A stretch of 64,000 nt of DNA, taken from positions 67,620,638-67,684,637 of the forward strand of contig CM043699.1 in NCBI GenBank assembly GCA_023935145.1. The letters run 5' to 3'. Position numbers and translations under genes: made by a program. Of the stretch, positions 1-10,388 are shown piece by piece. The notes beneath the pieces were generated by a model that was not told the origin of the DNA, did not search any database, and was given only the letters and a program-made list of their open reading frames with translations. Every line of letters begins with the position of its first letter. Within the stretch, counting starts at the first letter, position 1. This stretch comes from Bretschneidera sinensis (lineage: Eukaryota > Streptophyta > Magnoliopsida > Brassicales > Akaniaceae).

Positions 1-1
1 A

Positions 2-2737
2 ATCAGCCCCTCGGTGGTGATGCACAGGATACATTTGAAGGAGGATGCTAAGCCATCAAGGGAGCCACAAAGAAGGCTCAACCCTACTATGCAAGAGGTC
101 GTGAGGGCAGAGGTTATTAAGCTGCTAGATGCAGGGATCATTTATCCCATCTCTGATAGCAAATGGGTGAGCCCGATTCATGTTGTTCCCAAGCGAGCTG
201 GACTGACGGTAGTAAAGAATAAAGACGACGAGTTGGTGCTAACTCGTGTTCAGTCAGGGTGAAGAGTGTGTATAAACTACCGTAAGCTGAACGCTGCCAC
301 AAAGAATTATCATTTTTCACTCCCATTTATTGATCAGATGGTGGAGCGTTTGGCTGGGCACGAGTATTATTGCTTTTTGGATGGTTATTCTGGATATAAC
401 CAGGTCCCCGTGGACCCCGAAGATCAGGAGAAGATGATGTTTACCTGTTCTTTTAGGAGTTTCGTCTACCGTCACATGCCCTTCGGGTTATGCAATGCAC
501 CCGCTACTTTTCAGCGGTGCATGGTCAATATATTTTCTGACATGGTAGAGCGATTCTTAGAGATTTTCATGGACGATTTCTTTGTCTTCGGTTCAACATT
601 TGAGGAGTGCTTGCACCGTCTCACTTTGGTTTTAGTGCGGTGCAAGGAGAAGAACTTGGTGCTTAATTGGGAGAAGTGCCATTTTATGGTCAAGCAAGGA
701 ATTATACTGGGACATGTCGTATCTCATCGAGGGATTGAGGTCGACAAAGCGAAGGTGGATTTGATTTCCAACCTTCCACCCCCACGTACGGTGAAAGAAG
801 TTCGATCTTTTCTGGGCCATGCAGGCTTCTACAGGCGATTTATCCAGAATTTTAGCCAGATCGCCAGGCCCTTGTGCAAGTTATTGCTGAAAGATGCCCC
901 ATTTTTATTTGATGAGGATTGTAAGAAAGCATTTGGGGATCTGAAGAAGATTCTGACGTCCACACCTATTATTCAGCCACCCAACTGGGGTGTGCCCTTT
1001 GAGATTATGTGTGACGCATCAAATTATACTGTTGGAGTTTTTTTGGGGCAGCGTGTTGATAAACTTCCCCATGTTATCTACTATGCAAGTCGAACTCTAA
1101 ACGATGCACAACTCAATTACTCTACCACTGAGAAAGAGTTGCTTGCAGTCATTTTTGCATTAGACAAGTTCAGATCCTACTTGTTAGGATCTAAAGTCAT
1201 TATCTACTCGGACCATGCAGCATTGAAGTATCTTTTCTCTAAAAAAGATACTAAATCTCGTCTTATCCGATGGATCTTGCTACTTCAAGAGTTCGACATT
1301 GAGATTAGAGATAAGAGAGGTTCAGAAAATGTGGTGGCGGATCATTTGTCTAGATTGATTGTGGAATTCACTGAGACCGCCACTCCCATTTCTGAAACCT
1401 TTCTTGATGAGTAATTGATGCACATTGCTCATAATCCCGCACCATGGTTCGCTAATATAGTGAAATATCTTGTCACTGATCAACTGCCCTTGCATTGGGG
1501 GCGACAAGATAAATCAAAGTTTTTGGCCATGGCAAAACATTTTTTCTGGGACGATCCTTACCTATTCAAGTATTGTCCCGATCAGATCATCAGAAGGTGT
1601 ATTCCTGAGCATGACCAATCTAATGTCATCGCCTTCTGTCATGATCATGCTTGTGGAGGCTATTTTAGTGCTAAAAAGACCGCTATGAAGATTTTGCAAT
1701 GTGGATTCTATTGGCCTTCCCTGTTCCGGGACTCTCACACCTACTGTGTATCTTGTGAGCGCTGCCAAAAGCTAGGGAGTCTTTCTAGGAGGAATATGAT
1801 GCCCATCAATTCTATTCTGATTGTTGAGATTTTTGATGTGTGGGGTATTGATTTCATGGGACCATTCCCAAACTCCTTTGGCTACCTGTACATTCTGGTT
1901 GCTGTGGACTATCTGTCCAAGTGGGTGGAGGCTGTTGCATGCAAGACTAATGACCACAGAGTTGTGGTCCAGTTCTTGAAGGACACTATTTTTGCTCATT
2001 TTGGTACGCCTCGAGCAATCATAAGTGATGGAGGTAAGCACTTTTACAACAAGATCTTTGAGCAGTTGATGAAGAAGTATTTCATCACACACAAGGTTGC
2101 CACCCCGTATCACCCACATACTAGTGGTCAAGTGGAAATTTCAAATCGCAAGATCAAACAAATTTTGGAGAAGACTATGAACCCTAGTAGAAAGGATTGG
2201 TTTTTGCGATTAACTGATGCACTGTGGGCATATTGGACAGCCTTCAAGACACCAATTGGCATGTCTCCCTATCGTATTGTGTACGGAAAGGCATGTCACC
2301 TTCCGGTCGAATTAGAGCATCGTGCATGTTGGGTTATCAAGCAACTGAATTTCAATCTTTCCAAGGCTGGCTCACAACAGAAGCTCCAACTCAATGAATT
2401 AGAGGAGCTGCGGAATGATGCATATGAGTGTGCCCGATCATACAAAGCACAAATGAAGAAGACTCATGACCAAAACATTTTGAGACGAGCTTTTGAGCCG
2501 GGTCAGAAAGTTCTTCTTTACAATTTGAGCCTACATCTTTTTCCAGGCAAGCTCAAATTTCGATGGACAGACCCATTTATTATTCGGTCGGTTTTTCCTC
2601 TTGGAGCTATCGAGATTGAGGATCCAAAGAATGGTAATACTTTCAAGGTAAATGGACAGAGGCTAAAACCATTCTTGGAGTTGAGGAGTCCGGACATTGA
2701 GACGATACTGTTGGAGGATCCTAGTTACTCGGATTGA
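2..2737 (+). pseudogene. pol: Element A pol: RT, RNase H, integrase (two in-frame stops)
   Basis: One reading frame is open from base 2 to 2737 except for TGA at 260-262 and TAA at 1412-1414. Domains in order: RT N-terminal block (DSKWVSPIHVVPK near 165), conserved NYRKLN near 275, catalytic FMDD near 567; RNase H with CDAS near 1010, TTEKELLAV near 1125 and the final ADHLSRL near 1340; integrase HHCC zinc region at about 1625-1780, then the catalytic core with WGIDFMGPF near 1842, ISDGGKHF near 2020 and the Glu of GQVEISNRK near 2130. The C-terminal [11 protein letters not shown] block precedes the stop. The RT signature and EKCHFMV block are of Athila type. Both stops fit C-to-T type transitions from Trp or Gln codons. 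The 5' end (gag, protease) is off the window. Confidence 0.93.
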
Positions 2738-4124
2738 GTGTAGTTTTCTAGGGAGAGTCTGGCTGAAGACTTTAAACTTAGCGCTCATGGGAGGCACCCC
2801 ACAGCTTATCTTTTCTGTATATTTCTTAATTCTTATGATTAATGTTTGTTTCCAGTATTTTTTGTTTTCTAGTTTTTATTTTTCAGGGACAATGCGTACT
2901 TCAGTTCAAGTTTGGGGGTATGCTATGAGCCATACTAGTCCAGATAGTTCTCCATATCTCAGGTTAGCTCTTTCTATATTAGTCACACATTGGGGTCAAT
3001 GTGTAATTTAAGTTTGGGGGTATGGCAGACACATCACACACTTTGTCCTAATTTGTTATCTTTTCGTCGTAAAGATAAATGCATATTCATGTTCGTCTAA
3101 AAATTTTGGTTGATCTGAAAAATTGTGATGTGATTTCATTAGTGAGTTTAAAACTTTGAACACATGATCTGATTATAGAGTTTAAACTTTAGTTACTTAC
3201 TTTAGGCATTTTCGAGAATTCACATGTTTGATCTAATCTCACACGAGCACATTAGCGCATATTTGTGTGAGGTATGACATGTGAGTTGAATGTATACATT
3301 TCCTTGTCTTAACTGAAATCGGATGACTTATTGGATAAACACTTCGGCATATATACAAAAAAAAAAAAACTACTAACATTTATAATGATCATCATCAATA
3401 AACTTTGCACTGAGTAACTGGACCTCTTGCCTCAGTAAGCAGTGAGTGTTTATGTCAAAAAGTGGGAATTTTATTCATAATGATCATTGCGAAACTTTCC
3501 ACTGAGTAACTGGACCTCTTGCCTCAGTAAGCAGTGAGTGTTCACGTCAAAAGGTGAAAATTTTGCTTGGTAGTATTAAGGCCAGTTTAATTTCATAGCC
3601 TTTTTGACTCGAGTTAGTAAGTCCTTAGGGGTGCCTTTACACCTAATGCCCTAAAACCATCTGGTTTAGGAGTCATTGACTCAATACTCGTTACATGGGT
3701 CAATTAGAAAGCTTAAGGGAACTAAACACAGCAGAGCCTTATATATAAAAAAATATAATAAAAAAAAAACTATGCCATCGTTGTTCTTTCCGATGAGAAA
3801 TTCTGTGGATCTTGAGACTTGAATTACCTTGTACATTGAAGTTATTTGGAAACCTCATCTGTATATGCTAATTCACTTTACACTGATTCAAGCTTGTGAT
3901 GTCTTACCATGCCTCTTGTAAGTAATTAGGTTTTAGATTCTTATTCATTGTGAAGATGGGTTTGACTTATTTAAGCTTACACATGAATGAATCTCATGAT
4001 TTTGTATGCTCCTTAAATTTTTGGATACCATGAATACTGAACTTATCTTTATAATCCTTGTTGTTCATTTAGTTTTTTATTTTGTTTTGCTAAGGGACTA
4101 GCAAAATATAAGTATGGGGGTATT
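2738..4124 (+). other. Element A 3' noncoding region with conserved structured blocks
   Basis: About 1.4 kb without coding. It starts with AAACTTAGCGCTCATGGGAG (2774-2793), a box found just after the last ORF in A, B, E and both M copies. A perfect 8-bp hairpin (ACACATTG, loop GGGT, CAATGTGT) lies at 2985-3004 and is followed by TTTAAGTTTGGGGGT. Two copies of a CACTGAGTAACTGG...CAGTGAGTGTT block, 92 bp apart, begin at 3408 and 3500. A TTAGGG...CCCTAA and AAACCATCTGGTTT inverted-repeat block is at 3601-3680. GGGACTAGCAA and the polypurine tract (about 4093-4124) abut the LTR. An oligo(A) run is at 3357-3369. Confidence 0.75.
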
Positions 4125-4290
4125 TGATGAGTCTTAAATATTTCATATTTAAGATCCTTAACTTATATTTGTTATGCTCTTAGTTAGTAGTATTTCACTT
4201 TATTTTATGTTTTTTCTTGTGTTTTGTGTATTTTTATAGGTTTGTGGAGAAAATGGAGCATTTCAGGAGATGTGAAGCTTCAGGAGCAAT

Positions 4291-4476
4291 AGCGATCGAT
4301 CGCACTATGCTGCGATCGAGCGCATGGTCAACAATCCCACATCGAAATGTTTGCAGTACAGTGCACCTGCGATCGAGCACACCAGACACGCGATCAAACG
4401 TATATGCGATCGTGCGCACAAGATATACGATCGATTGCACTTGCGATTGATCGCATCATTCTGCGATCGAGCACAC
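4291..4476 (+). promoter_or_regulatory. Cluster of about eight GCGATCGAGCGCAC-type palindromic motifs in the A U3
   Basis: Starts at about 4292, 4312, 4371, 4390, 4408, 4427, 4443 and 4462. The core is GCGATCGAGCGCA, with GCGATCGATCGC as a perfect palindrome. Related clusters lie upstream of TATA boxes in the B LTR, the F LTR and inside B. The CpG density is far above that of the surrounding AT-rich LTR. A role as a factor-binding enhancer is inference. Confidence 0.6.
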
Positions 4477-4529
4477 TCGGGCAGTATCCCACATCGAATT
4501 TGAAACCCATGCTACTCCGGGACTCCCCC

Positions 4530-4537
4530 TATATAAA
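4530..4537 (+). promoter_or_regulatory. TATA box of the A LTR
   Basis: TATATAAA in the context CCCCCTATATAAACACC, about 50 bp downstream of the palindrome cluster and about 30 bp upstream of the block (CATTCAGTGTACAATTCC) shared between LTR types. This fits a U3/R boundary near 4560. Confidence 0.6.
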
Positions 4538-5355
4538 CACCATCTGACCTCATCATTCAGTGTACAATTCCTAGGCCACTTTGGTGTTAACCGGTGGACG
4601 TCTGCTAGCATTCTAGTGGATCCCAAAGGCTTTGCTACCACGAGGGGAAGCGCTGCCCTTCAGCGAGTGGAATTTCTCCCATGTAAAGTTATTTATTTCT
4701 TTTTATTTAGTTGTTTTAGTTTAATGTTTAGCACTTTTATTATGAATTGTAGTTTCATAGTTATGAGTGGCTAGAATCTTCAGCTAAGGTTAAAGATGAA
4801 GCCTCGCTGTTGTTTGGCATAGTAGTTCAGATTTGCTTGTACAAATCTGACATTTTTTTAGTATAAATGTTCTGTCAATTATTTGAGTTAATCTTGTGAT
4901 TGATTGAGTTTAAATTGTTCTGTTGGATATTCCTTGTGTTTCATCTGATGGACACATCGAATTGTTTTCTATTAAATTGGATTTCCTTTGTGATTTGTTA
5001 AGAGCGGATACATTGGATACTTTTGGTTTAATTGGGATATTTGTTGTTTTTTGTCTTAAGTTGGATTTATGGAATTTTTGTGATAGGCTATCTTTAGAAC
5101 ATTGAGATATATGCTTAACTTTGGCAGGGTGGATTCAGAAACCTTAGTCTTTTTGTTAGTTTTTAAAATCAATTTAGTTTAGCTTTTATTTATTTTGCAA
5201 CATATAATACAAAACTCGGAACTAGGTTAAGATAAGATTAGTTTAGATAAATTTATATTTTCACAACGCAATTCCCTGTGGATTCAACCTCGCACTTGCA
5301 CAACACTATATTGCAAACGACTCTTGCGCTTGCGAGTAATTTAAAACTCACAACA

Positions 5356-5571
5356 GATATCGTAGCTCTATAATCTAATTATTGTTATTTACTCACAATC
5401 AAATCACTATTTCTCTTTTTAACTTGAAGAAACTAATTCTAAAACGAAATTCACCAATCCCTGTGGAAATGATCTCGCACTTGCACACTATGCTACCACA
5501 GACCTTGTGCACTTGGAAGTAAAATTAGAATGGTTATTTGCATATCTATTTAAGTAAATAATCATCCAACA
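5356..5571 (+). repeat. Element B 5' LTR, right end only
   Basis: Aligns along its whole length with 12968-13185 of the B 3' LTR and ends CATCCAACA just before the primer site. The left part was separated by the insertion of A. Confidence 0.85.
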
Positions 5572-5577
5572 AGTTTT

Positions 5578-5594
5578 TGGTGCCGTTGCCAGAG
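5578..5594 (+). other. Element B primer-binding site, tRNA-Asp type
   Basis: TGGTGCCGTTGCCAGAG matches the complement of the plant tRNA-Asp 3' end (TGGCGCCGTTGCCGGGG) with three mismatches, the first at a CpG. Athila elements are known to use tRNA-Asp as primer. Confidence 0.75.
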
Positions 5595-5754
5595 ATTGCG
5601 CTAAATTTCTTTCTAGAACTAACTTCTCATATTTAATTATTGTTATTTCCTTTTTATTCAATTCTTAATCATTGTGTTTATCTTATTTTTCACTTTAAAC
5701 CCTAATCAATTTCTCTTTCTCTGTTTCAGGTACACCAGGAGAGCCCTCTGTACC

Positions 5755-5797
5755 ACTTGCGATCGAGCGCACTATCTTGTGCGATCGAGTGCAATTG
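5755..5797 (+). promoter_or_regulatory. Two GCGATCGAG-type motifs in the B leader
   Basis: TTGCGATCGAGCGCACT and GTGCGATCGAGTGCA lie about 80 bp upstream of the gag start, in the leader rather than in an LTR. They are the same motif as in the LTR clusters; no function can be read from position alone. Confidence 0.4.
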
Positions 5798-5859
5798 AGG
5801 CAGAGAGTCATCTGAGCAGCAGTATTTGACTGTTGCATTCACATAACTGCCACTGATTC

Positions 5860-8274
5860 ATGCACGGACGATGGTCCAAGAATCCAGCAGTCCTTCCCTT
5901 TGATCCCGAGCTTGAGAGGTCTATCCGAAAAAGGTTTAGAGATAACTCAGAAGAGATAGAAGAAGGAGTTGAGGAAGAGATACTAATGGCAGAATAGATA
6001 ACTGAACAAGAACCACCTAAACGGAGGTCGATGAAGCAACCCTTCATCCCGCAGAACCTTGAACAGCCTTCGTGCATTGCGTATCAACCTGAAGTGGAAG
6101 GAAATTATTACATATCCCCGCAGATACTCAGTGCACTGACTCACTTTAGGGGAACACCTAATGAGGATCCACATTTGCACCTTCGAGAGTTCTTCGACCT
6201 CTGCAAATTCCAGCACATCCGAGGCTTAGACCAAGAAGGAATAAGGTTAATTCTTTTCCCTTTTTCCTTGAAAGATAATGCTAAATTATGGTTTAATTCT
6301 TTGCTTGTAGTTTCCATCCACACTTGGGAGGAGTTGGCGAGAAAATTTCTAAGGAAGTTCTTCCCAGCCCAGAAGATAAGGCAAATGAGGAAAGAAATAC
6401 AATCCTTCCAACAAAAGGATGGAGATCTGTTCTTTGAGGCCTGGAGACACTTCAATGAGCTACTACTCAAGTGCCCACACCACAACCTACCCCAAAACAA
6501 ACTGGTACAAGCCTTTTATGAAGGTTTAAGTGATTCTAACAAAAACATTGTTGATTCAGGTTGTGGAGGGGTGCTGATGGAGAAGAGCAGCGAAGAGGCA
6601 ATGGAACTTTTCGAAACCCTGAGCGAACACACGCAGCAGTTCTCCTCTCAAGGAAAACATATAACCAAAAGTAAGAGTATGTATGAGGTGAGCATAAACG
6701 GAGGATCATCTCCTCAAATGGCTACTGTGGAGAGAAAACTTGACCCATTAGTTAAAGCCATGGCCGCTCAGAACACCTCAGCTAACCCGTCAGCTGCACC
6801 ACTACAGGTATATGCCATTTGCTCACAGTTTGATCATAATACTGATACGTGTCCTTTATATTCTGCAGATCATGAGCAAGCCAACTTTGTGGGACCAAAT
6901 AATTATCCGTCGAAGAACAACCCCTATGCAAACACATACAATCCTAGATGGCAAAATCACCCGAACTTCTCATGGAGCAACAACCAAAACAGTCAAGAGC
7001 AGCAAAGAAACTTCCAACCAGCAGCCCAAACCGCTCCTGAACTAAAGAAGAATGACCTCGAAAGCCTTGTGAGGCAACTAGCGACTCAGCAACAACAAAT
7101 CCTGAATAAACATGAAAAATTAATGGAAGAGTCAAGGCAATTTCAGACTGAAATGAGGTAAATCACTGCCAAACACGATCAAGCCATTCAAGGACTAGAG
7201 GTACAAATGGGACAGTTAGCCAAGGAAATGAGTACCAAAAAGCAAGGCAAGCTCCCAACCCAACCATTACCTAATCCAAGAGGACACCAGCAGCTGAATG
7301 CCATAACGACCTTAAGAAGTGGAAAGGTCATTGGCACCAGCGAGCCTACACAAGCATCTCCAGATCTAACCTCCATATCTAAGGTAAGAGAGATAGAAAA
7401 GGTAAATACACCTCCACCCTTCCCTCAAAGGTTGGTGAAGCCTAAAAAGGAAACTAAAATGATTGACATATTTGAAACCCTGAAAAAGGTAGAAATAAAT
7501 ATTCCTTTATTAGAGGCAATAAAACAACTACCTGCTTATGCTAAATTTTTAAAAGATTGTTGCACTAACAAATGGAAGTTTCAGGAGCATGAGACGGTAG
7601 CCTTGACTGAAGAGGTAAGTGCTGTATTATTAAGAAAAATCCCACCAAAACTAAAAGATCCGGTTAGTTTTACTATTCTTTACAGGCTAGGTGACCAACT
7701 TTTTGAGCACACATTATTGGATCTAGGGGCGAGTGTCAATTTGCTACCTTACAGTGTATTCGAGACACTAGGTTTGGGAGAACTCCAACCAACCTCTATT
7801 ACCTTACAATTGGCTGACTAAAGCATCAAATGACCAAGAGGTATCCTCGAGGATGTTTTGGTAAGAGTAGGTAAATTTATTTTACCTGGTGATTTTATTG
7901 TATTAGACATGGAGGAGTGCCATATGCCTGTACCACTCCCTATCATCTTAGGGAGACCATTTATGATCACTACTGACACAAACATTAACATAAAAAGAGG
8001 TTTTGTCACAATGAGAGTAAATGATGAAGAAGTAGAATTTAAAATCTTTAATACACTAGACTCCATTAAAACTAATGATGAGTGTCACAATGTGAGTTTC
8101 ATGCAAGGAATTGATGAGAAAGTATCCAAGGCCGATGTCACTGATCCATTGAAGACCATCCATGATGACATAGGATTAGAAGTTGGGCCAGAAGATAATG
8201 TGATTAAGGATGTCCATGGAGCTGTGCACACCATCGAGAGCACACCTAAACCTTTAAGTAAGTATAATCCTTAA
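5860..8274 (+). pseudogene. gag-pro: Element B gag-protease polyprotein (four in-frame stops)
   Basis: A single frame runs from ATG 5860 to 8274 with stops near 5995, at 7159, 7819 and 7831. The N-terminus has WSKNPAVLPFDPELERSIR. The capsid-like gag domain (FPFSLKDNAKLW near 6260, EAWRHFNELLLKCP near 6440) spans about 6070-6640. A CX2CX4HX4C zinc knuckle (CAICSQFDHNTDTC) is near 6816. A Gln-rich linker follows, with LDIFETLKKVEINIPLLEAI-type conservation near 7465. The aspartic protease has LLDLGASVNLLPYSV near 7715 and IILGRPFM near 7945. Gag packages RNA and protease matures gag. The stops all fit C-to-T or G-to-A changes at Gln or Arg codons. There is no RT downstream: IPKLETKQL at 8326, which in related elements leads into RT, runs into unrelated sequence. 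Confidence 0.88.
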
Positions 8275-8325
8275 GTTAAAAATCATGTACTTACTAATGC
8301 TACTATTCCTTGTTTTCTCTACCAG
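8258..8325 (+). other. Intron-like segment at the end of B gag-pro
   Basis: GTAAGT (8258) is a full match to the plant donor consensus. TACTAAT (8292) resembles a branch site and lies about 28 bases before a pyrimidine-rich tract ending TCTCTACCAG (8325). Length is 68 bases, near the lower limit for plant introns. Splicing would not extend the protease frame in this copy (a stop follows within three codons), so use of the site is unproven. Confidence 0.4.
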
Positions 8326-8584
8326 ATACCTAAATTGGAGACAAAGCAGCTATCAACGGACTTAGAACCACCTGATGGGGGCCCTAAGTGCCTCATTCAA
8401 AAGACATAGCCTTAAAAGCTACCATAGAGAGCACTTGAGCAATTTCACTTGCTTAACATATAGCTCAAGTGCCTCTATCAAGGTTAGTGGTACTGAGGCC
8501 ACTACAAATTGGTATGACTGTATCGTTCCCACTTTTTACCTTAATTTATCTCTTTATATAACCTCTTTTTATTATTTCTGTCTT

Positions 8585-8740
8585 ACGATCGAGCGCACAC
8601 CATATGCGCTCGAGCGCCACCTTGCCCTGCACTGCACCAGCGCATCACATTAAATAGTTGTGCACAAATGCGATTGAGCGCACTTCACAATGTGCTCGAG
8701 CGCATTCGGGGCAGAAAAGTCACGTGCCTATTATAAACAG
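8585..8740 (+). promoter_or_regulatory. Promoter-like module inside B: palindrome cluster plus TATA box
   Basis: GATCGAGCGCAC and GCGCTCGAGCG (8587-8617), GCGATTGAGCGCAC and GTGCTCGAGCGCA (about 8670-8704), then TATTATAAACA at 8729. The order and spacing copy the U3 of the A and B LTRs. Downstream come a CT/CA-rich leader and an AG-terminated tract (GCAG near 9055), then the env-like ORF. It may be a transplanted U3 serving a subgenomic transcript; this is inference. Confidence 0.45.
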
Positions 8741-9252
8741 TTTTTCGTCCCCTCACTCACTTACGCTCAATCGCAATTCTGCTCTCTCTTTCTCGCACGA
8801 CCCATCTCACACAGCAAAACCCTACCTTTAACTCTTATTCGGCACACCATACCACCATTACCTCACCACATAACCAAGCCGACCACGAGGCACATATATT
8901 CTCTGTCTCCTTTACACACATACCACTCTCCCAAAGCATGCAAGGTACACACATATTTTTTTTGTTACTCACACACACACACGGTTTTAGATCTTCAGTT
9001 TACATATACATATGTTATTCTTGTCTGCTTTATTAGGTAGTTTTTCATTTGCAGGAGGATTGAGTCAAGGGTATATCAATTCTACAGCTTCTGATTTTTG
9101 GTGCATATAAGGTGTTCGACAAATTGCCTGAGCAAGTGCGATCGAGCGCTTGGTACTAGCGATCGAGCGTACCTCAAACTAAGTGATCGAGCACACCAGT
9201 AGCTGCGCACGAGCGCAATCATACCAAATGCAACACTGCTTGATCACACCAC
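8741..9252 (+). other. Leader-like region before the B env-like ORF
   Basis: No coding homology. It has a CT/CA-rich stretch (8760-8990), a possible donor (GCAAGGTACAC near 8941) and acceptor (CATTTGCAGGAGG near 9055), and another group of GCGATCGAGCG motifs at 9138-9215. Short open frames here lack any family similarity. Confidence 0.4.
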
Positions 9253-10388
9253 ATGGCTTCCACATCTCGAGCTTCCACCAGCCGTCACCAGACATCCCGG
9301 CCTAGTTTCAAATAGCATGAAATACTGTTTGAGACAACATTCAACGTGGAAGAATAATTTAAGAGTTTGGATGCCATAAGATGGGCAATCCAAGAATTCA
9401 AGAGCCGGGGTCTGAAGTGACTATTCAAGCCGGTCTACTCGACGGCATACACTTGATTCGTGGTTAGTTTCTACGAAAACCTGACCTATGACTGAACCAG
9501 GCCGGATATCTTATCTTCTTCAGTCTAGGGTCGATTTATAGAGCTGACCACCACTGACATAGCCAGCTCTTTACACTGCTGTGATGAGTCTCCACTAGAG
9601 GACAGCCATATAGAGGAGCAGCCTGACTCATTCCCTCTCCCACACATCATTGAGGACATATGTGCGGGGCAGTATGCTGACCACCACAACAATGCGGGGA
9701 ACTGGTCGAGGTTGCCCCCCGCTTATGGTTCGTCAACTCAGTCCTGCAGCGTAATGTGTGTCCTTTCAGGCACAAGACACAGAGGTGAGATGCTTTTCTG
9801 TAAGCTCTCTACGTTTTCCACCGAGGTCACCGGTACTCCATCCCAGTAGTCATATGGAGTCAGATACACAAATTTTGGGATGGGGTGCATAATCGACAAA
9901 CGACCACAGCTAATGCTTGGGGTCTTCCTTTCCCCTTCTTGCTCAGTCATATCTTCAAGAAGAAGGAGCTTATGGGATCTTCTATAGACGGCCCGGTTAG
10001 CGACGACCCTTTCTTTGGTAGAGCCCAGTGGAGCCTCAGCCAGTCGCACATGCCCCGAGGACCCCGGGCACAGATACCACCCTCCGAGCCTATAGTAGAT
10101 GATCCGATGGAGGTCGAGCATCCACCAATGAGCTCTTCATAGGAGGAGGACCAACCATATATGGGTTCCATAGAGTATCAGCATCTTCTAGATGAGCTAT
10201 CCTCCTTCCGATGTGAGCTGTTCGACATCCGTCGGGAGGATCGTGAGGCAGCCCTTTTGATCCATCACCGAATCGATAGGTTAGAGGCACAGTTCACACG
10301 ACAAGAGGTGATGTTACAGGCCATCCTTGACCGCCTACCTCCTGTACCCGGTACCTCCTCGACTACACTTACAGATGATCAGCAGTGA
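9253..10388 (+). pseudogene. Element B env-like ORF (putative plant transposon protein type), degraded
   Basis: The ATG at 9253 opens a Ser/Thr/Arg-rich start (MASTSRASTSRHQTSRPS). Through several stops and frame changes one can follow IRWAIQEFKSRGLK and SFYENLTYD (about 9380-9490), VLQRNVCPFRHKTQR (about 9740), then an open stretch 9885-10142 (NAWGLPFPFLLSHI) and 10161-10388, which ends in a Leu/Arg-rich probable coiled coil (LIHHRIDRLEAQFTRQEVML). The arrangement matches the plant retroelement ORF annotated as a putative plant transposon protein, found at the env position of Athila elements. Its biochemical role is not established. It ends 16 bases before the shared 3' box. Confidence 0.6.

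Larger units (their letters stand above)
1..5355 (+). mobile_element. Element A: Athila-like Ty3/gypsy retrotransposon, 5' part outside window
   Basis: The 3' part of an LTR retrotransposon: pol, a long 3' noncoding region, a polypurine tract and a complete 3' LTR ending in CA at 5355. Gag, the primer site and the 5' LTR lie upstream of the window. The sequence resuming at 5356 (GATATCGTAG) aligns with the inside of element B's 3' LTR near 12963, so A sits inside B's 5' LTR. The GATAT at 5356-5360 is the probable right target duplication; the left copy is not visible. A is the only Athila-like element here with RT, RNase H and integrase together. Confidence 0.9.
4125..5355 (+). repeat. Element A 3' LTR
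   Basis: Starts TGATGAGTC directly after the purine tract AGTATGGGGG and ends AACTCACAACA. The end matches the LTR termini of E, F and N. It carries, in order: a pyrimidine-rich tract ending in AG (4201-4239), the palindrome cluster (4291-4476), a TATA box (4530) and an R-like block with the possible donor CCCATGTAAAG (4680-4690). Length is 1231 bp. Confidence 0.88.

Noticed and set aside
4217..4547. Overlapping open frames on both strands within the A LTR
   Set aside because: They are created by the GCGATCGAG motif cluster, which lacks stops in several frames, and have no family resemblance.
8375..9040. Two open frames of about 90 and 116 codons between gag-pro and the env-like ORF of B
   Set aside because: Low-complexity CT/CA-rich composition and no conserved motif; better explained as promoter and leader sequence.
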